A stretch of DNA of 64,000 bases from Hordeum vulgare subsp. vulgare (lineage: Eukaryota > Streptophyta > Magnoliopsida > Poales > Poaceae). The notes below the pieces were generated by a model. The model worked only from the letters and a program-made list of their open reading frames with translations. It did not search any database and was not told the origin of the DNA. Position 1 is the first letter of the stretch; each line of letters opens with the position of its first letter. The position numbers and the translations under genes were made by a program. Below, piece by piece: positions 46,221-57,200 of this stretch. Location: contig NC_058523.1 in assembly GCF_904849725.1 (NCBI RefSeq), forward strand, positions 207,479,689 to 207,543,688, in the 5' to 3' direction.

Positions 46221-47783
46221 ATGAAGAATCTGAAGGATCAAAAAACCAAAGTCTTGCCCTCAACTACGAGGGGACGTAAGGAATTGCCATGTAGCTCTGC
46301 ACTTGATTCACCTTCAGTTATGAGTAAGTTTGCGACATCACCTCCTCCTAGAAATCTTGAGATGTCGCATGTGCTTGATGATGCTTATGATGCTACTGCT
46401 AGAGATGCTATGCTTGATACTATGCCTGATACTGCTTTGCCTGATACTACCAGAGATACTATGCTTGATACTGCTAGAGATGCTATGCTTGATACTTCTT
46501 TGCCCGATGATGCTAGAGATGCTATTTTGCCTATTAATGTGATGCTTGATACTGCTAGAGATACTGCTTTGCCTGATGTTCCACTAGGGGTATTCCTTGA
46601 TGCTCATATTGCTAGAGTTACTGCCAATGCTCGTGATGCTTCTGAAACCGCCGATACTATTCAGATAGAAGCTGCTTTTGCTCCTGTTAGATCTAGCTCT
46701 CCTAGATATGAATTGCGTGATATACCTGAGGGTTACGTTATGGAGGGAGAGATAGATGAGGATTTTCTTGCGTGTAAGGATGCCTATGACGCTGAGAAAT
46801 TACTTCTCAAGTGGAAGGAAAAATATCTGAAAGCTAGGATGAAATACGACCCGAAGTTTGCCACTCCACCTATCTTTATCACCGATAAGGATTATGAATT
46901 CTCTGTTGATCCTCAGATAATCTCTCTAGTCGAATCTGATCCTTTCCACGGTTATGAGTCTGAGACAGTCGTAGCGCATCTTGCCAAATTAGATGATATA
47001 GCCACCCTTTTCACTAATGAGGAGAAGATCCGCCACTACTATATCCTTAAGCTAATTCGTTTCTCTCTAAAGGATGACGCTAAAGCCTGGTTCACCTCTC
47101 TTGCTCCTGGATGTGTGAGTAGTCCCCAGGATATGGTCTATTACTTCTGTGAGAAATATTTTCCTGCCCATAAGAAGCAAGCTACCTTGCAGGAAATATA
47201 CAACTTTGCTCAACTCCAAGAAGAGTGTCTCCCACAAGCTTGGGGGAGGCTCGTCCAGCTACAGAATTCTTTTCCTGATCACCCTCTTAAGAAGAACGAG
47301 ATAGTTGATATCCTCTATAACGGACTTATCGATGCCTCTAGAGACCATCTAGATAGTTGTGCCGGTTGTGTATTTAGGGAACAAACTGTAGAACAAGCTG
47401 AGACCCTACCGAATAACATCTTGATCAACGATAATGCTTGGACTATTCCTGAACCACCTCCTAAGGCAACTCCTAAGAAAAGAGGTATTCTATTCCTCAG
47501 TCCCGAAGATATGCAAGAAGCCATGAAATCTATGCAAGAGAAAGGCATTAGATCTGAAGATGTCAAAAATCTACCACCTATCGAAGAGATCCATGGTCTC
47601 GATAACCCGATACAGGTAGTAGAAGTAAATTCTCTGCGTAGGTTTGATGAGAGTGATATTACTTTTGACAAACCTACTAGCCTATGCTTTGATGAATTTG
47701 ACAACTTTGTTGCCAAACAACAGAGGTTCAATGATTATGTTAGCAAACATTTGGAACAAAGTACTCGTATGCTTAGCCATTAA
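46221..47783 (+). CDS. Gypsy Gag protein (Gypsy-4), long open frame
   Basis: A 520-residue frame starting with ATG about 170 nt after the primer site. Residues about 51-115 are a run of diverged 'ARDAMLDT'-like repeats. Residues about 250-400 hold the retrotransposon gag core ('FSLKDDAKAWFTSLAPG', 'FCEKYFPAHKKQATLQEI', 'QAWGRLVQLQNSFPDH'). The tail is charged, without a CCHC knuckle, as usual in Athila-type Gag. Gag packages element RNA into particles. The TAA at 47781-47783 is in the same frame as the protease stretch that follows, so gag and protease were probably one long frame. It is the best preserved retrotransposon gene in the window. Confidence 0.85.
   Translation: MKNLKDQKTKVLPSTTRGRKELPCSSALDSPSVMSKFATSPPPRNLEMSHVLDDAYDATARDAMLDTMPDTALPDTTRDTMLDTARDAMLDTSLPDDARDAILPINVMLDTARDTALPDVPLGVFLDAHIARVTANARDASETADTIQIEAAFAPVRSSSPRYELRDIPEGYVMEGEIDEDFLACKDAYDAEKLLLKWKEKYLKARMKYDPKFATPPIFITDKDYEFSVDPQIISLVESDPFHGYESETVVAHLAKLDDIATLFTNEEKIRHYYILKLIRFSLKDDAKAWFTSLAPGCVSSPQDMVYYFCEKYFPAHKKQATLQEIYNFAQLQEECLPQAWGRLVQLQNSFPDHPLKKNEIVDILYNGLIDASRDHLDSCAGCVFREQTVEQAETLPNNILINDNAWTIPEPPPKATPKKRGILFLSPEDMQEAMKSMQEKGIRSEDVKNLPPIEEIHGLDNPIQVVEVNSLRRFDESDITFDKPTSLCFDEFDNFVAKQQRFNDYVSKHLEQSTRMLSH
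46376..46600 (+). repeat. In-frame tandem repeats within gag (ARDAMLDT)
   Basis: DNA units such as 'gctagagatgctatgctt' recur about every 24-45 nt, encoding variants of A-R-D-A/T-M-L-D-T and A-L-P-D-T. All spacings keep the frame open. Confidence 0.8.
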
Positions 47784-47822
47784 AGTGCTTGTGTAGACAG
47801 AAATGTCAATGATCTGAAGCTT

Positions 47823-49088
47823 TTGAGTAAACATGCCTCTATGATTACTACTCACGTAGAACAAATACTTAAAGCTCAGAATGACCTGCTCAATGAATTA
47901 AATGAAAACTCTGTCAGAGTCATTACTAGAGGAGGCAAAATGACTCAGGAACCTTTGTATCCTGAAGGTCATCCTAAGAGAATTGATCAAGATTCTCAAG
48001 GAATCAATGCTGATACACCTAGTCATCCTAAGGAGAAGAAGAAGGATGATAGAAACCTACATGCCAGTTCACCAAATACTTTCACACCTGAAGAACCTAA
48101 TGATATTTCTCCGTCTGATGCAGAAACACAATCTGGTGATGAACATGAACTTGGTGACAAAATGGACAGTGATGTTCATAATAATTCTCAACCTAGCAAT
48201 GATGAGGATGTGGAGATTGAACCTTCGGTTAATCCTGATAACCCACAACCTAAGAGATACGATAATAATGACTTTACTCCTAGGAAGCATGGTAAAGAAA
48301 GGGAGCCATGGGTTCGGAGATCTATGCCCTTTCCTCCTAAGCCATACAAGAAAAAGGATGATGAGGATTTTGAGAGCTTCGTTGAGATGATAAGACCCAT
48401 CTTTCTGCAGATGCGGTTAACTGATATGCTCAAGATGTCTCCGTATGCCAAGTACATGAAAGATATCATGACTAATAAACAGAAGATACCACATCTTGAG
48501 ATCTCCACCATGCTTGCCAATTACACTTTCAAAGGTGGAACTCCTAAGAAACTTGGTGATCCCGGAGTGCCCACTATACCTTGTTCCATTAAAGGAAACT
48601 ACGTAAGAACTGCCTTATGTGACCTTGGAGCCGGTGTTAGTGTTATGCCGCTCTCTCTTTATCGTAGACTTGAGTTGGATAAGTTGACACCCCCTGAAAT
48701 TTCTCTGCAAATGGCCGACAAATCAACTACTTTCCCTGTCGTCATTTGCGAGGATGTGCCTGTTGTGGTTGTTAACACCACTATCTTAACAAACTTTGTT
48801 ATCTTGGATATTCCCGAGGACGATGCCATGGCTGTCATCCTCGGAAGACCCTTTTTAAACACTGCAGGGGCTGTTATAGATTGCAATAAAGGCAATGTCA
48901 CTTTCCATGTCAACGGTAATGAGCACAAAGTGCACTTTCTGAAGAAACGATATCAAGTACATTGCATCAACGCTATCGAAAAGACTTCATCGATTCTTAT
49001 TGGGAGCTTTGAATGCCCTATTCCTTCTGTCAAGATGAAGTACGATTTTCTTCATGGGGAGATACATATCCCCATTGTGGTGACTTAG
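47823..49088 (+). CDS. Gypsy protease region (Gypsy-4)
   Basis: This is a 421-codon stretch in the gag frame. The first codon here is TTG, so it is not an independent start. A charged linker (residues 1-200) leads to 'SPYAKYMKDIMTNKQKIP' and the retropepsin-like site 'CDLGAGVSVMPLSLYRRL' at about residues 266-283, with 'VILGRPFLNTAGAVIDC' at about 338-354. These are the hallmarks of Athila-type proteases. It would process Gag. The frame ends with TAG at 49086-49088 and nothing coding follows, so the usual continuation into reverse transcriptase is missing rather than mutated. Confidence 0.82.
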   Translation: MSKHASMITTHVEQILKAQNDLLNELNENSVRVITRGGKMTQEPLYPEGHPKRIDQDSQGINADTPSHPKEKKKDDRNLHASSPNTFTPEEPNDISPSDAETQSGDEHELGDKMDSDVHNNSQPSNDEDVEIEPSVNPDNPQPKRYDNNDFTPRKHGKEREPWVRRSMPFPPKPYKKKDDEDFESFVEMIRPIFLQMRLTDMLKMSPYAKYMKDIMTNKQKIPHLEISTMLANYTFKGGTPKKLGDPGVPTIPCSIKGNYVRTALCDLGAGVSVMPLSLYRRLELDKLTPPEISLQMADKSTTFPVVICEDVPVVVVNTTILTNFVILDIPEDDAMAVILGRPFLNTAGAVIDCNKGNVTFHVNGNEHKVHFLKKRYQVHCINAIEKTSSILIGSFECPIPSVKMKYDFLHGEIHIPIVVT

Positions 49089-49249
49089 TGGCTATTCGAA
49101 AATTCTCTGTTCTCTCTTGCGATTTGAGAAGGTTTTGTCATGAGGACTTGATCAACCCCATTGATGCATTTCTTTCGATGACCATGAAAGGGATGAATCA
49201 AAGAGTCACATACCTCTATTTTGAGCTTTCATTTTCTTTTGCATAGAAT
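49089..49249 (+). other. Short non-coding stretch after the protease of Gypsy-4
   Basis: About 160 nt with no domain. Text such as 'gatcaaccccattgatgcat' has no recognised function. Confidence 0.45.
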
Positions 49250-49751
49250 AAAAATGATGGATTAGTTTAGCTTTTCCTGTTTTCTGTTTTAGCGTCCCGG
49301 ACAAAAATACCTCGAAAATAAAAGTTCTCCGGTGGTCCTGAAAATTTAGTAATGATTTTTTCTGGAATTTTTGAAAATTACTCGGCCTGAGAGCTGGCTG
49401 GGGGCCACAACAGTGGGCCACAGGCCCTGCCACCGCCACCCCCCGGGGACCCCCTCCACTCATTCTAGCACCTAGCCTCATCTTCCACCTCTAGAAAAAA
49501 ATGTTTCGCAGCTCAAACCCGTGTTCTTGCTCATTTGGCTGTGATTTTCGATCTCCCTGCTCAAAGCATCATTCTCCGAACCGTTTTGGGGAAATTACTC
49601 CTTGGTAAGTGACTCCTCCATTGGTCCAATTAGTTTTTTCTCTAGTGCTTTATCTTTCGCGTATTCTTGCTACCTTGGTGACCCTGTTCTTGAGCTAGAA
49701 AGGTTGATTTTAGCTGGTCCCAAGTAGTTTTAGGGCGTGACATGGTCTCTA
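49250..49751 (+). repeat. Diverged Athila-type LTR fragment
   Basis: Blocks 'aaagttctc', 'gtcctgaaaattta', 'tttttgaaaa' and 'gggccacaggccctgccacc' occur in the same order as at 44720-44850 in the Gypsy-4 5' LTR but with many differences. It lacks the TGATAC start. It is interrupted by the CACTA beginning at 49752 and may continue beyond the window. Confidence 0.6.
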
Positions 49752-50300
49752 CACTACTGGAATCTGCTGGTTTGCCGATAGCCAAAGCTGACGGCAAAGG
49801 ACAGTTTAACGGACGACAAGGGCTTTGCCGTCAGTGTGCTGTCGGCAAAGGAACCAGCCAAGATTTTATCGGCAATCACTTTCTTTGCCGTCAGCTGAAG
49901 GTCGACAGACGGCAAAGACTTTGCCATCATCTTTGTAGCACGCGCTGACGGAAAAGAGCAATGGCGGAAACAGCGCAGGCCGAGCCCCGTTAGAAGGTTA
50001 ACGGCAGGCTTTGCCCACAGCCGTAGCAAAGCTGACGGCAAAGCCGAAACCCTGGGTCCCCTGTGTCCCCTCTTTGCCCACAGCCGTAGCAAAGCTCACG
50101 GCAACGCCGAAAACCTGGATCCCCTTGGTCCCCTCTTTCCCGACAGGTGGAGCATAGCTGACGGCAAAGCCGAAAATCTGGGAAAATTTGGTATTCCCAG
50201 AGTTGCCAGGATACAAAGGCTGCCGCCACATGTGTTCTTTGCCGTCAGTCCACCGACGACAAAGCCGTTGCCGTTAGTAAGCTGTAGGCAAAGACCCTCT
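49752..50300. repeat. Subterminal repeat array of CACTA-A
   Basis: Roughly fifteen copies of 'gacggcaaag' or its complement in both orientations, several close enough to form hairpins (for example 49845-49920). Such arrays bind the element-encoded proteins in characterised CACTA systems (En/Spm type). Confidence 0.85.
50010..50190. repeat. 63-bp tandem repeat, nearly three copies
   Basis: Units start at 50010, 50073 and 50136 ('tttgcccacagccgtagc', 'tttgcccacagccgtagc', 'tttcccgacaggtggagc'). Each contains one 'gctgacggcaaagccgaaa'-like core. The length is a multiple of three, which explains an accidental open frame on the minus strand. Confidence 0.85.
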
Positions 50301-50690
50301 CTGCTTTTTTTCGTATTTGTTTTCTCTTAATTCCCTGCATTTGCAAAACATAGATACAAACAACAACATATATATATTTGCCCAGCCCCTAAACAGCACC
50401 ACAAGTGCATCACAAAGTGCAAACAGCACAACACAAGTGCATCACAAAGTGCAAACAACACGAATATATGTAATTGAAGTGCAAACAAGATCACAAAGTA
50501 TTACAAAGCATCACAAGTGCATCCTCAAATACAAGTGCATTAAAAAGTTCATCTAAGACTACACAAGTGCATTACAAAGTCCCTCGAACATCCATCCATA
50601 TGCCATGCTGCTTTATCAAAATCTGCATAATGAGAAAGAAGTTAGAAGAAGAATACAATAAGAAAGAAGTTATCTAAATTAAGCTAAGCA
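50301..50690. other. AT-rich interior of CACTA-A with short direct repeats
   Basis: Repeats of 'cacaagtgcatcacaaagtgc' type occur between 50395 and 50585. No gene is recognised. Confidence 0.55.
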
Positions 50691-50697
50691 ATTAGAA

Positions 50698-50800
50698 GAA
50701 GAAATGGAAGAAGAAGAAGAAGAAGAACAAGAAGAAGAACAAGAAGAAGAACAAGAAGAAGAAGTGGAAGAAGAAGAAGAAGAAGAAGATGGAGAAAAAG
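50698..50800. repeat. GAA microsatellite
   Basis: An imperfect run of (GAA) and (CAAGAAGAA) units. A Glu-rich open frame over it is a by-product of the repeat. Confidence 0.9.
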
Positions 50801-51240
50801 AAAGAAGAGAAGTTATCTTTTTCTCCTCTTTCTTCTTCTCTTATTTCTTCATCCCTTGTTTGTTCTTCTCTGAATTATGTCTAAACTAATTATTTCTAAA
50901 CTAATTATGTCATTTTTGAACTCTAATATCAACTAGAATTTACTAAGCTAACCAAAGCATGGCTAATATCAACTAGAATTTACTAAGCTAACTAAAGCAT
51001 GGCATAATCTAAGTTGATCTAAACAATAAGAAGAATAAGAAGGAGAGGAATAACTTACCGAATGCCAAGAAACGGAGGAGAAGCTCCATCTCCGTTGGTC
51101 GCTGGGTTGCTAGGGCTCTCACCAGGAGAAGTAAAGGGATCGTGGGTTTCAACTCTGGAATGATACTGCAACAAGGCAAAAGTTAAAATATGTGGTTAGC
51201 ACGGCGACAGACAATGGTATAAGACTGTGCAAGGTTGGCC
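50801..51240. other. 3' flank of the second gene of CACTA-A
   Basis: AT-rich, with a nearly perfect duplicated 46-bp stretch at about 50935-51002 ('ctaatatcaactagaattta' twice). From 51058 to 51175, minus-strand sequence looks like the last exon region of the second gene, but I cannot fix its end. Confidence 0.4.
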
Positions 51241-54200
51241 ATTGAAAGGGAACTCACCGTTCCCACCGGAGAAGGCATCGGCGAAGGGGGCGGCAAACCT
51301 TGCTTCTCACACATAGCCTGCAAATTAGTTTTCGAAGAGTCAAAGAAATAGCCTTGTTGCGTCTCACACATAGCCTTGCTTCTCACACAACTGACTTACC
51401 GCAACGAAGTCGTGCATGGCCTTCGCATGGGCATTATTGCGTGCCCTCTCCTCCTCAAGCAACCTCTGCGTATTCAGGTCCCTCTCCTCCAACAAGAGCC
51501 TGGTGGCCTCCCTCTCCTTCATAAGTGCGGCCTGCAACCACTCCTCAAAAGGAATTTTCATCATCCATCCAGGGACAAAAGAACGAAAGAAATAATGAAG
51601 AAAACTAACCTCGATGGCAAGATCAAATGGCCTTGCGCGTTGCCGTATTACAGGAGCGGAGCTCGTTTGCCTCGCCTTGATCTGAGATAGAGTCTCAGTG
51701 ATAGGGATGAAGCCATCACACATGGCCAGCGTGCCATGACTCTTACCGCCACCAGAGATCATCAACGCCTCTGGATCGATAGGATTCTGGCTCGGGTCAA
51801 AGTCAGGCCCGCGCAGCTGTTTGACCACCTCAAAATAAGACGTCATCTTGTTGTAGGTGGACAGGCTTGCGTACGCCAACGGCCCGTCCCCCTCAGAATA
51901 TGCCTTCGCCGACTTGTACGAGCCCTTATGGGCCATGCTAAACACGGCGTATCCCTGAGGCTCGCGCTGGTTATTGTGTTTGGCCTACACGAAAAGACAA
52001 AGAATTAGTACAACAAAAATCATGAAGGAATGAATTATTGATGAAACAAAACAAGGCACACATACCCATTTTTTGGCGTATTGCTTGATGTTGGCATTGC
52101 CTTGGTGGTGTGGCACACCAACCAATTGGACACGACGGTCCTTGGCCATAGTGCGGGTGCTCAACCAAGCCTCTGTGCACCACCTGTCTACTATCATCTC
52201 CCAACAATCCATCTTATCGGCCAACCATCTCGGGGGCACCTATGAATGTAAGTTAATGAAGAACGAAACTAAGTATTATAACTAAATAGACCTAACCACT
52301 ACTAGGAAAAGGGCTATAGATGATATAGATACTAATGGCGCACCACACAAGCAGTGCGCCACTACTATATAGTAGTGGCGCACCATGTGCAGGTGTGCCA
52401 TTAGTGTGATGGACACTAACGGCGCACCACACACTCGGTGCACCACTACTACATTTTTTTATTTTTATTTTTTTTGCAAAACTACTAATGGCGCACCAGC
52501 AGGTGGTGCGCCATTGGTAGCCAGGGTTACTAATGGCGCATCTGTTGGTAGTGCGCCACTACTATAATTTTTTTTTGTTTTTTTTGCAAACTACTAATGG
52601 CGAACCACAGCTAGTGCGCCATTAGTAACCAGTGTTACTAATGGCGCATCTGTTGGTGGTGCGCCACTACTATTTTTTTTGCAGAACTACTAATGGCGCA
52701 CCACAAAAGGTACGCCATTAGTAACCAGGGTTACTAATGGCGCATATATAGGTGGTGCGCCATTAGTAACCTGGGACCAGCTAGATATTTTGGACAGCCA
52801 CCTACCACACTCATTTTTTAAATTTCATGGGCACTTTTTGAATTCATGAATATTTTTTCAAATTTGATGATATTTTTTCATATTCAATATGAAAAAATAT
52901 TAAATATTCATGAGGACACTCGATCTCGATCCCCCTCCATCTCGATCGCTATCCCCCCTCGCCAAATCCCCCTCGCCGCCGAGCACCCCCCGCACCCTCC
53001 CCCGCTCCACCGCCGCCGATGACCCCCCGCACCCTCCCCCGCTCCACCGCCGCCGATGACCCCCCGCACCCTCCCCCGCTCCACCGCCGCCGAGCACCCA
53101 CCGCACCCTCCCCCGCTCCACCGCGGACTACGACCCCCCGCACCCTCCCCGACCCGCTCCATCGCCGCCGCCAACCCCCAGCACCCTCCCCTGCTCCACC
53201 GTCGCCGATGACCCCCCGCACCCTCCCCCGCTCCACCGCCGCCGACGACCCCCCGCACCCTCCCCCGCTCCACCGTCGCCGATGACTCCCCGCACCCTCC
53301 CCGAGCCGCTCCACCGCCGCCGACGACCCCCAGCACCCTCCCCCGCTTCACCGCCGCCGACGACCCCCCGCACCCTCCCCGGGCCACTCCACTGCCGCCG
53401 CCGACCCCCCGCACACTCCCCTGTCTCCTCGCTCGGTTCCCCCGAATGGAATCGGCCGAGCGTACCACCCACCCTCTCCCTCCCCCCGAGCGCCATTCCT
53501 ATCCAAAAAAAAATTATTACTAATGGCGCACCTCTCTGGGATGCGCCATTGCTATCCAAAAAAAAGATTACTAATGGCGCACCTCTCTGGGATGCGCCAT
53601 TGCTATATAAAAAAACTACTAATGGCGCAATGCATGGGGATGCGCCATTGCAATCAATAAAATCTAATGGCGCACCCCTCGGGTGTGCGCCATTGCTAAC
53701 CCGCACTGCTCGGCGGCGGCGGATTTGGGTCTTCTCAGTAGAGTCACCAACCCACCCAGACCGTGCGTGCTCCGCTCCGCCCACACGCACCTCACCGCGG
53801 CCACCTCCTCCCACCCACCGCCGCCGGCGGCGCCATGGAGGTCGGCGGCGATGAGTTTGCGGTAGGCGTGGTGATCTCCGCGAAGACCACCCTCTGGGAG
53901 GAGTTCGAGGGCTAGATCGTCTCCTTCGACCGCCCGAGCAGCCTCCTCATCATCCATATCCTTCCCAAATCCAACCTTTGCTCCCCGCCCCAGTCTCCAT
54001 GCCATTTACTTCTGCCTCCTACTCTATTTATGTGTACTGCCTAGTTGCTTTGTTTCCATGACGGCGTAGATCACATGAGGGCGTGGGCAGGGCGGAGAGG
54101 GGTGAGCGGCGGAACGTGAGGGTGCTCAAGGCCAACTACATCCAGGAGTTCTCCATCGTCGGCAAGTACGACGACCCGCTCGACCCGGCTGGCTGTGTGC

Positions 54201-57200
54201 TCGACCTCGCTGCCATCCACGCCAGGGAGGAGGCCGCCCTCAGGTGCGTCATACTGCATCCCAAACCCTTTTGGTACTACTTTCTAGTCATTGCTAGTTA
54301 GGCATCAGATGCTTATTTATCTTGTTTGTATTTGAGATGCGGTCAAGATTCAATCAATGGATTTGGTCACTCCAGCTATAGATGCTCTAATGTATTGTGC
54401 TTAGTTGAGTCATAGTACTGGTCAATGTGCAGCACCAGATTTGTAAGGATCATGCACACTGATCAGATACTCAGATCTCAGCAGAAAATCTCTCTAGATT
54501 TATGTATACCTATGGATACATACTAATTCCTCGAGAAAAAATGTGTATGCTCCTAAAGCATGTGGTAGGTTCCTGAACTCCTAAAATGCAGTGCAGCCGC
54601 ATCTATCTTCTTTTTTTGGCAAGACAAGGCGCCATGGCCAAGGTATACAAAGAAAGACTGGACAAACAGTGCAAGGTTCTCTCTCTTGACTCTTGCTGTT
54701 ACTTGTTGCTGATAATGCTCAGTGATAATTCTGAAGTATGCCTACTGTCCCTACGATCTTGATACAAGGTAATAATTACTGAAGGTGTAGAAATTTACAT
54801 GTGATAAGTTTTTAGGTTTTTTCTGCGAAGATAAGTGATTTTGCATGTGACTGCAGAAATTGATGAAGAAGCAGGGAAGGACCGGATCCGGATGGACATG
54901 TACTTTACATGAGATGGAATGGATAGATGCAGATATGAGAGTAGATGGATGGGCATTAAATCGACGGCCCGTTTAATGGGTAGCTCCAAAACCAAAGTCT
55001 CCGCCGGATGTACGGCCTGCGATGGATGTGATCACACGATGGAACAGGAGAACATTTTGCAGTAAAGATGGAACATTAATCATTAAGCTGTGGTCGTCGA
55101 GCCGCTCCGGCGGTGCATGGACAGAGCAAGGGAGATACTTGAGGTGAGTCTACCAATATTTTTGTTGTGGGATAGTGTATTTGATTGGTGTGAGTGCTTA
55201 ATTAGCTACACAGTGTATTATCTGCCAATAATAGTTGGAAATGTTGAAACATTCTCTGGCCACTTTTGAGTTTTTAATGGCCTCTTCAACTAAAGGAAAT
55301 TTTTGTAGGACTTCAGTTCTTAACTCATACAGGTTGTTTGATTTGTAGGATGTTTAACTAGTTTAACTATTAATGGCGCACCACTCACCCAATGCGCCAT
55401 TACTATATATATTTTTTTTACAAAACTACTAATGGTGCACCACCTGGGAATGCGCCATTGCTATAAAAAAGAAAGATTACTAATGGCGCACCCCTGTGAT
55501 GCGCCATTACTATCACCCCCGCTAAAATCCCCGTGTCAGTCCCCGCGCGACCCCTGTGCCCATATCGAGCTCGCTCTCCCCCGTATCCCTCCCCTTCTCC
55601 TGCTCACCCTCCCAGCGGCGGCCGCCTCGTCGGCAGCGAGCCTCGTCGGACGCGTCCTCGACGGCGTCGAGTACCTCCCCGCGCGGCCCATGGGTTAGTC
55701 TCCTTCCCTTCTCCTCCCCCCTCCCTCCCTCTCCCGCTCGTCCCCATGGCCCAAGGCGGGGCTGGCGACCTAGGGATAGGTGCAGAGCTCCCCGTCGTGC
55801 CGACGCCGTTCCGGCGTGCTCATGCGCTGCCGCCGCCGCCCCGTCACGCGCCCGCTGCTTCTCGAAGCCAGTCTCAAGCCTGACCTAGGGTTAGGTGTAG
55901 ATCTCCCCACCGCCGCGTTGCTCCGCCTCTACGACACCTCCAACTACGGCATGTTGTAGCTCAATAATGGCCTCGCCCTCGCGCCCCAGATGGGGTAAAT
56001 TCCGCCCCTCCCCGCCGCTCCCTAGATTTATCTGTTCAGCGAAAGTCAATCCACATATTTAGATATCATTCTTCAGACTTGTGGTTCCGTTTATGAAATA
56101 GAGGGGATAGTCTGAGCCCTCTTTTGCTCAAGAAGATAACAATATTTAGAACACATGCAACTAGGGTTCATATTTTGGTGTTGGTTGTCATGTGGCAGAA
56201 GTACTTTGGATTACATTTTTTATGATGTACTTTGGCATTGGAGATGCATAAATAACATTATTCGGTTTACTTGTGAACGACAGCCAGTGCAAGACTAACA
56301 AGGACGAACTAGAGATGCATAAATAACATTATTCAGTTTACGTGTGAACGGCAGCCAGTACTTTGGCACAGGAGATGCATAAATAACTTCTACTCCACCC
56401 TAACGCTCAGACGGAACTAGATGATCGATACCATGTCTTATTATTCAGGATGAAACAAAAGGAGACAATTTTATACATAATGATGATTACCTAACTGAAA
56501 ACTGTAGCCAGTGCAAGACTAAGAGGACATAGTAGTGCAGGTGAACGGCCTGGTAAATCCATTACGACACATGGATAACCAAAGACATGAAGAAAGACAT
56601 AACACAAAAATACTGGTTTCAGAAAAGAAAGGGACATAAATTGAAGTATACATGTATGGAGTAATTCTCTGGCATGGTCTGTCTATGGCAGTAGGAAAAT
56701 TGGTGACCACTTCCTGCCGCTGCTTTGGCTCGTGCTTTGGTTTCTCTGTTCTGTCTGTTGGGGCGGAGGGGTTCGCCCTCCAAAATTTCAGAGATTATCA
56801 CAAGCCTGTCCGTCCCTACATCATGGCCTGGCCTCCTTCTTTGGTACAGAACGATAAGGTAAGCCCATGCGTATACAATTTCTTTCCACTGGATTTGATG
56901 CAATTTTCATTTACCTGAGAGCGTTGAATTAATGGATTATTATGGGAATCTGCCTTTACACTAGAACATTGTTAATTTCTACCTTTACACTTTTCCAAGG
57001 AAAGAGGAAAAATTCTCAACCTCTGCATACTGTGTAGGTGTTTTTACGGAGCTGTTGCAACAGCTGCAGTTGAAGGGTCTCCAAGTAAGTAATCACCTAC
57101 CATATGTTCACTTTTCTTTCGTAAGTCAGCTCGGCATATGTGATGTGCACAATCTGTCATGTACAAATGGTCTGTGATGCACTAATTACTATGACCAGCA

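Larger units (their letters stand above)
44588..49751 (+). mobile_element. Athila-type Gypsy-4 with gag-protease only
   Basis: The 5' LTR (44588-about 46025) starts TGATACATCTCC. It is followed by a primer-site region, a long gag-protease reading frame (46221-49088), a short non-coding stretch, and a diverged LTR-like piece (about 49250-49751) cut by the CACTA at 49752. No reverse transcriptase, RNase H or integrase motif lies between the protease and the LTR-like piece. A target duplication cannot be checked, because the right end is disrupted and may lie beyond the window. Confidence 0.8.

Noticed and set aside
46330..46542. Met/Leu-rich frame overlapping Gag
   Set aside because: It is a shifted reading of the gag repeat region with no independent support.
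49990..50231. Cys-rich repeated small protein on the minus strand
   Set aside because: It is the translation of 63-bp subterminal repeats. There is no start context or domain.
50704..50889. Glu-rich small protein
   Set aside because: It is translation of a GAA microsatellite within CACTA-A.
52313..52772. CRISPR-like array of short repeats
   Set aside because: The repeats are inverted, with irregular spacing and no unique spacers, and belong to a plant CACTA terminus.
52908..53468. Long Gly/Arg-rich open frame on the minus strand (186 codons) and Pro-rich frames on the plus strand
   Set aside because: It lies over a 37-bp minisatellite of GC-rich units. All frames are open by composition and the unit length rotates the frame, so it is not a gene.
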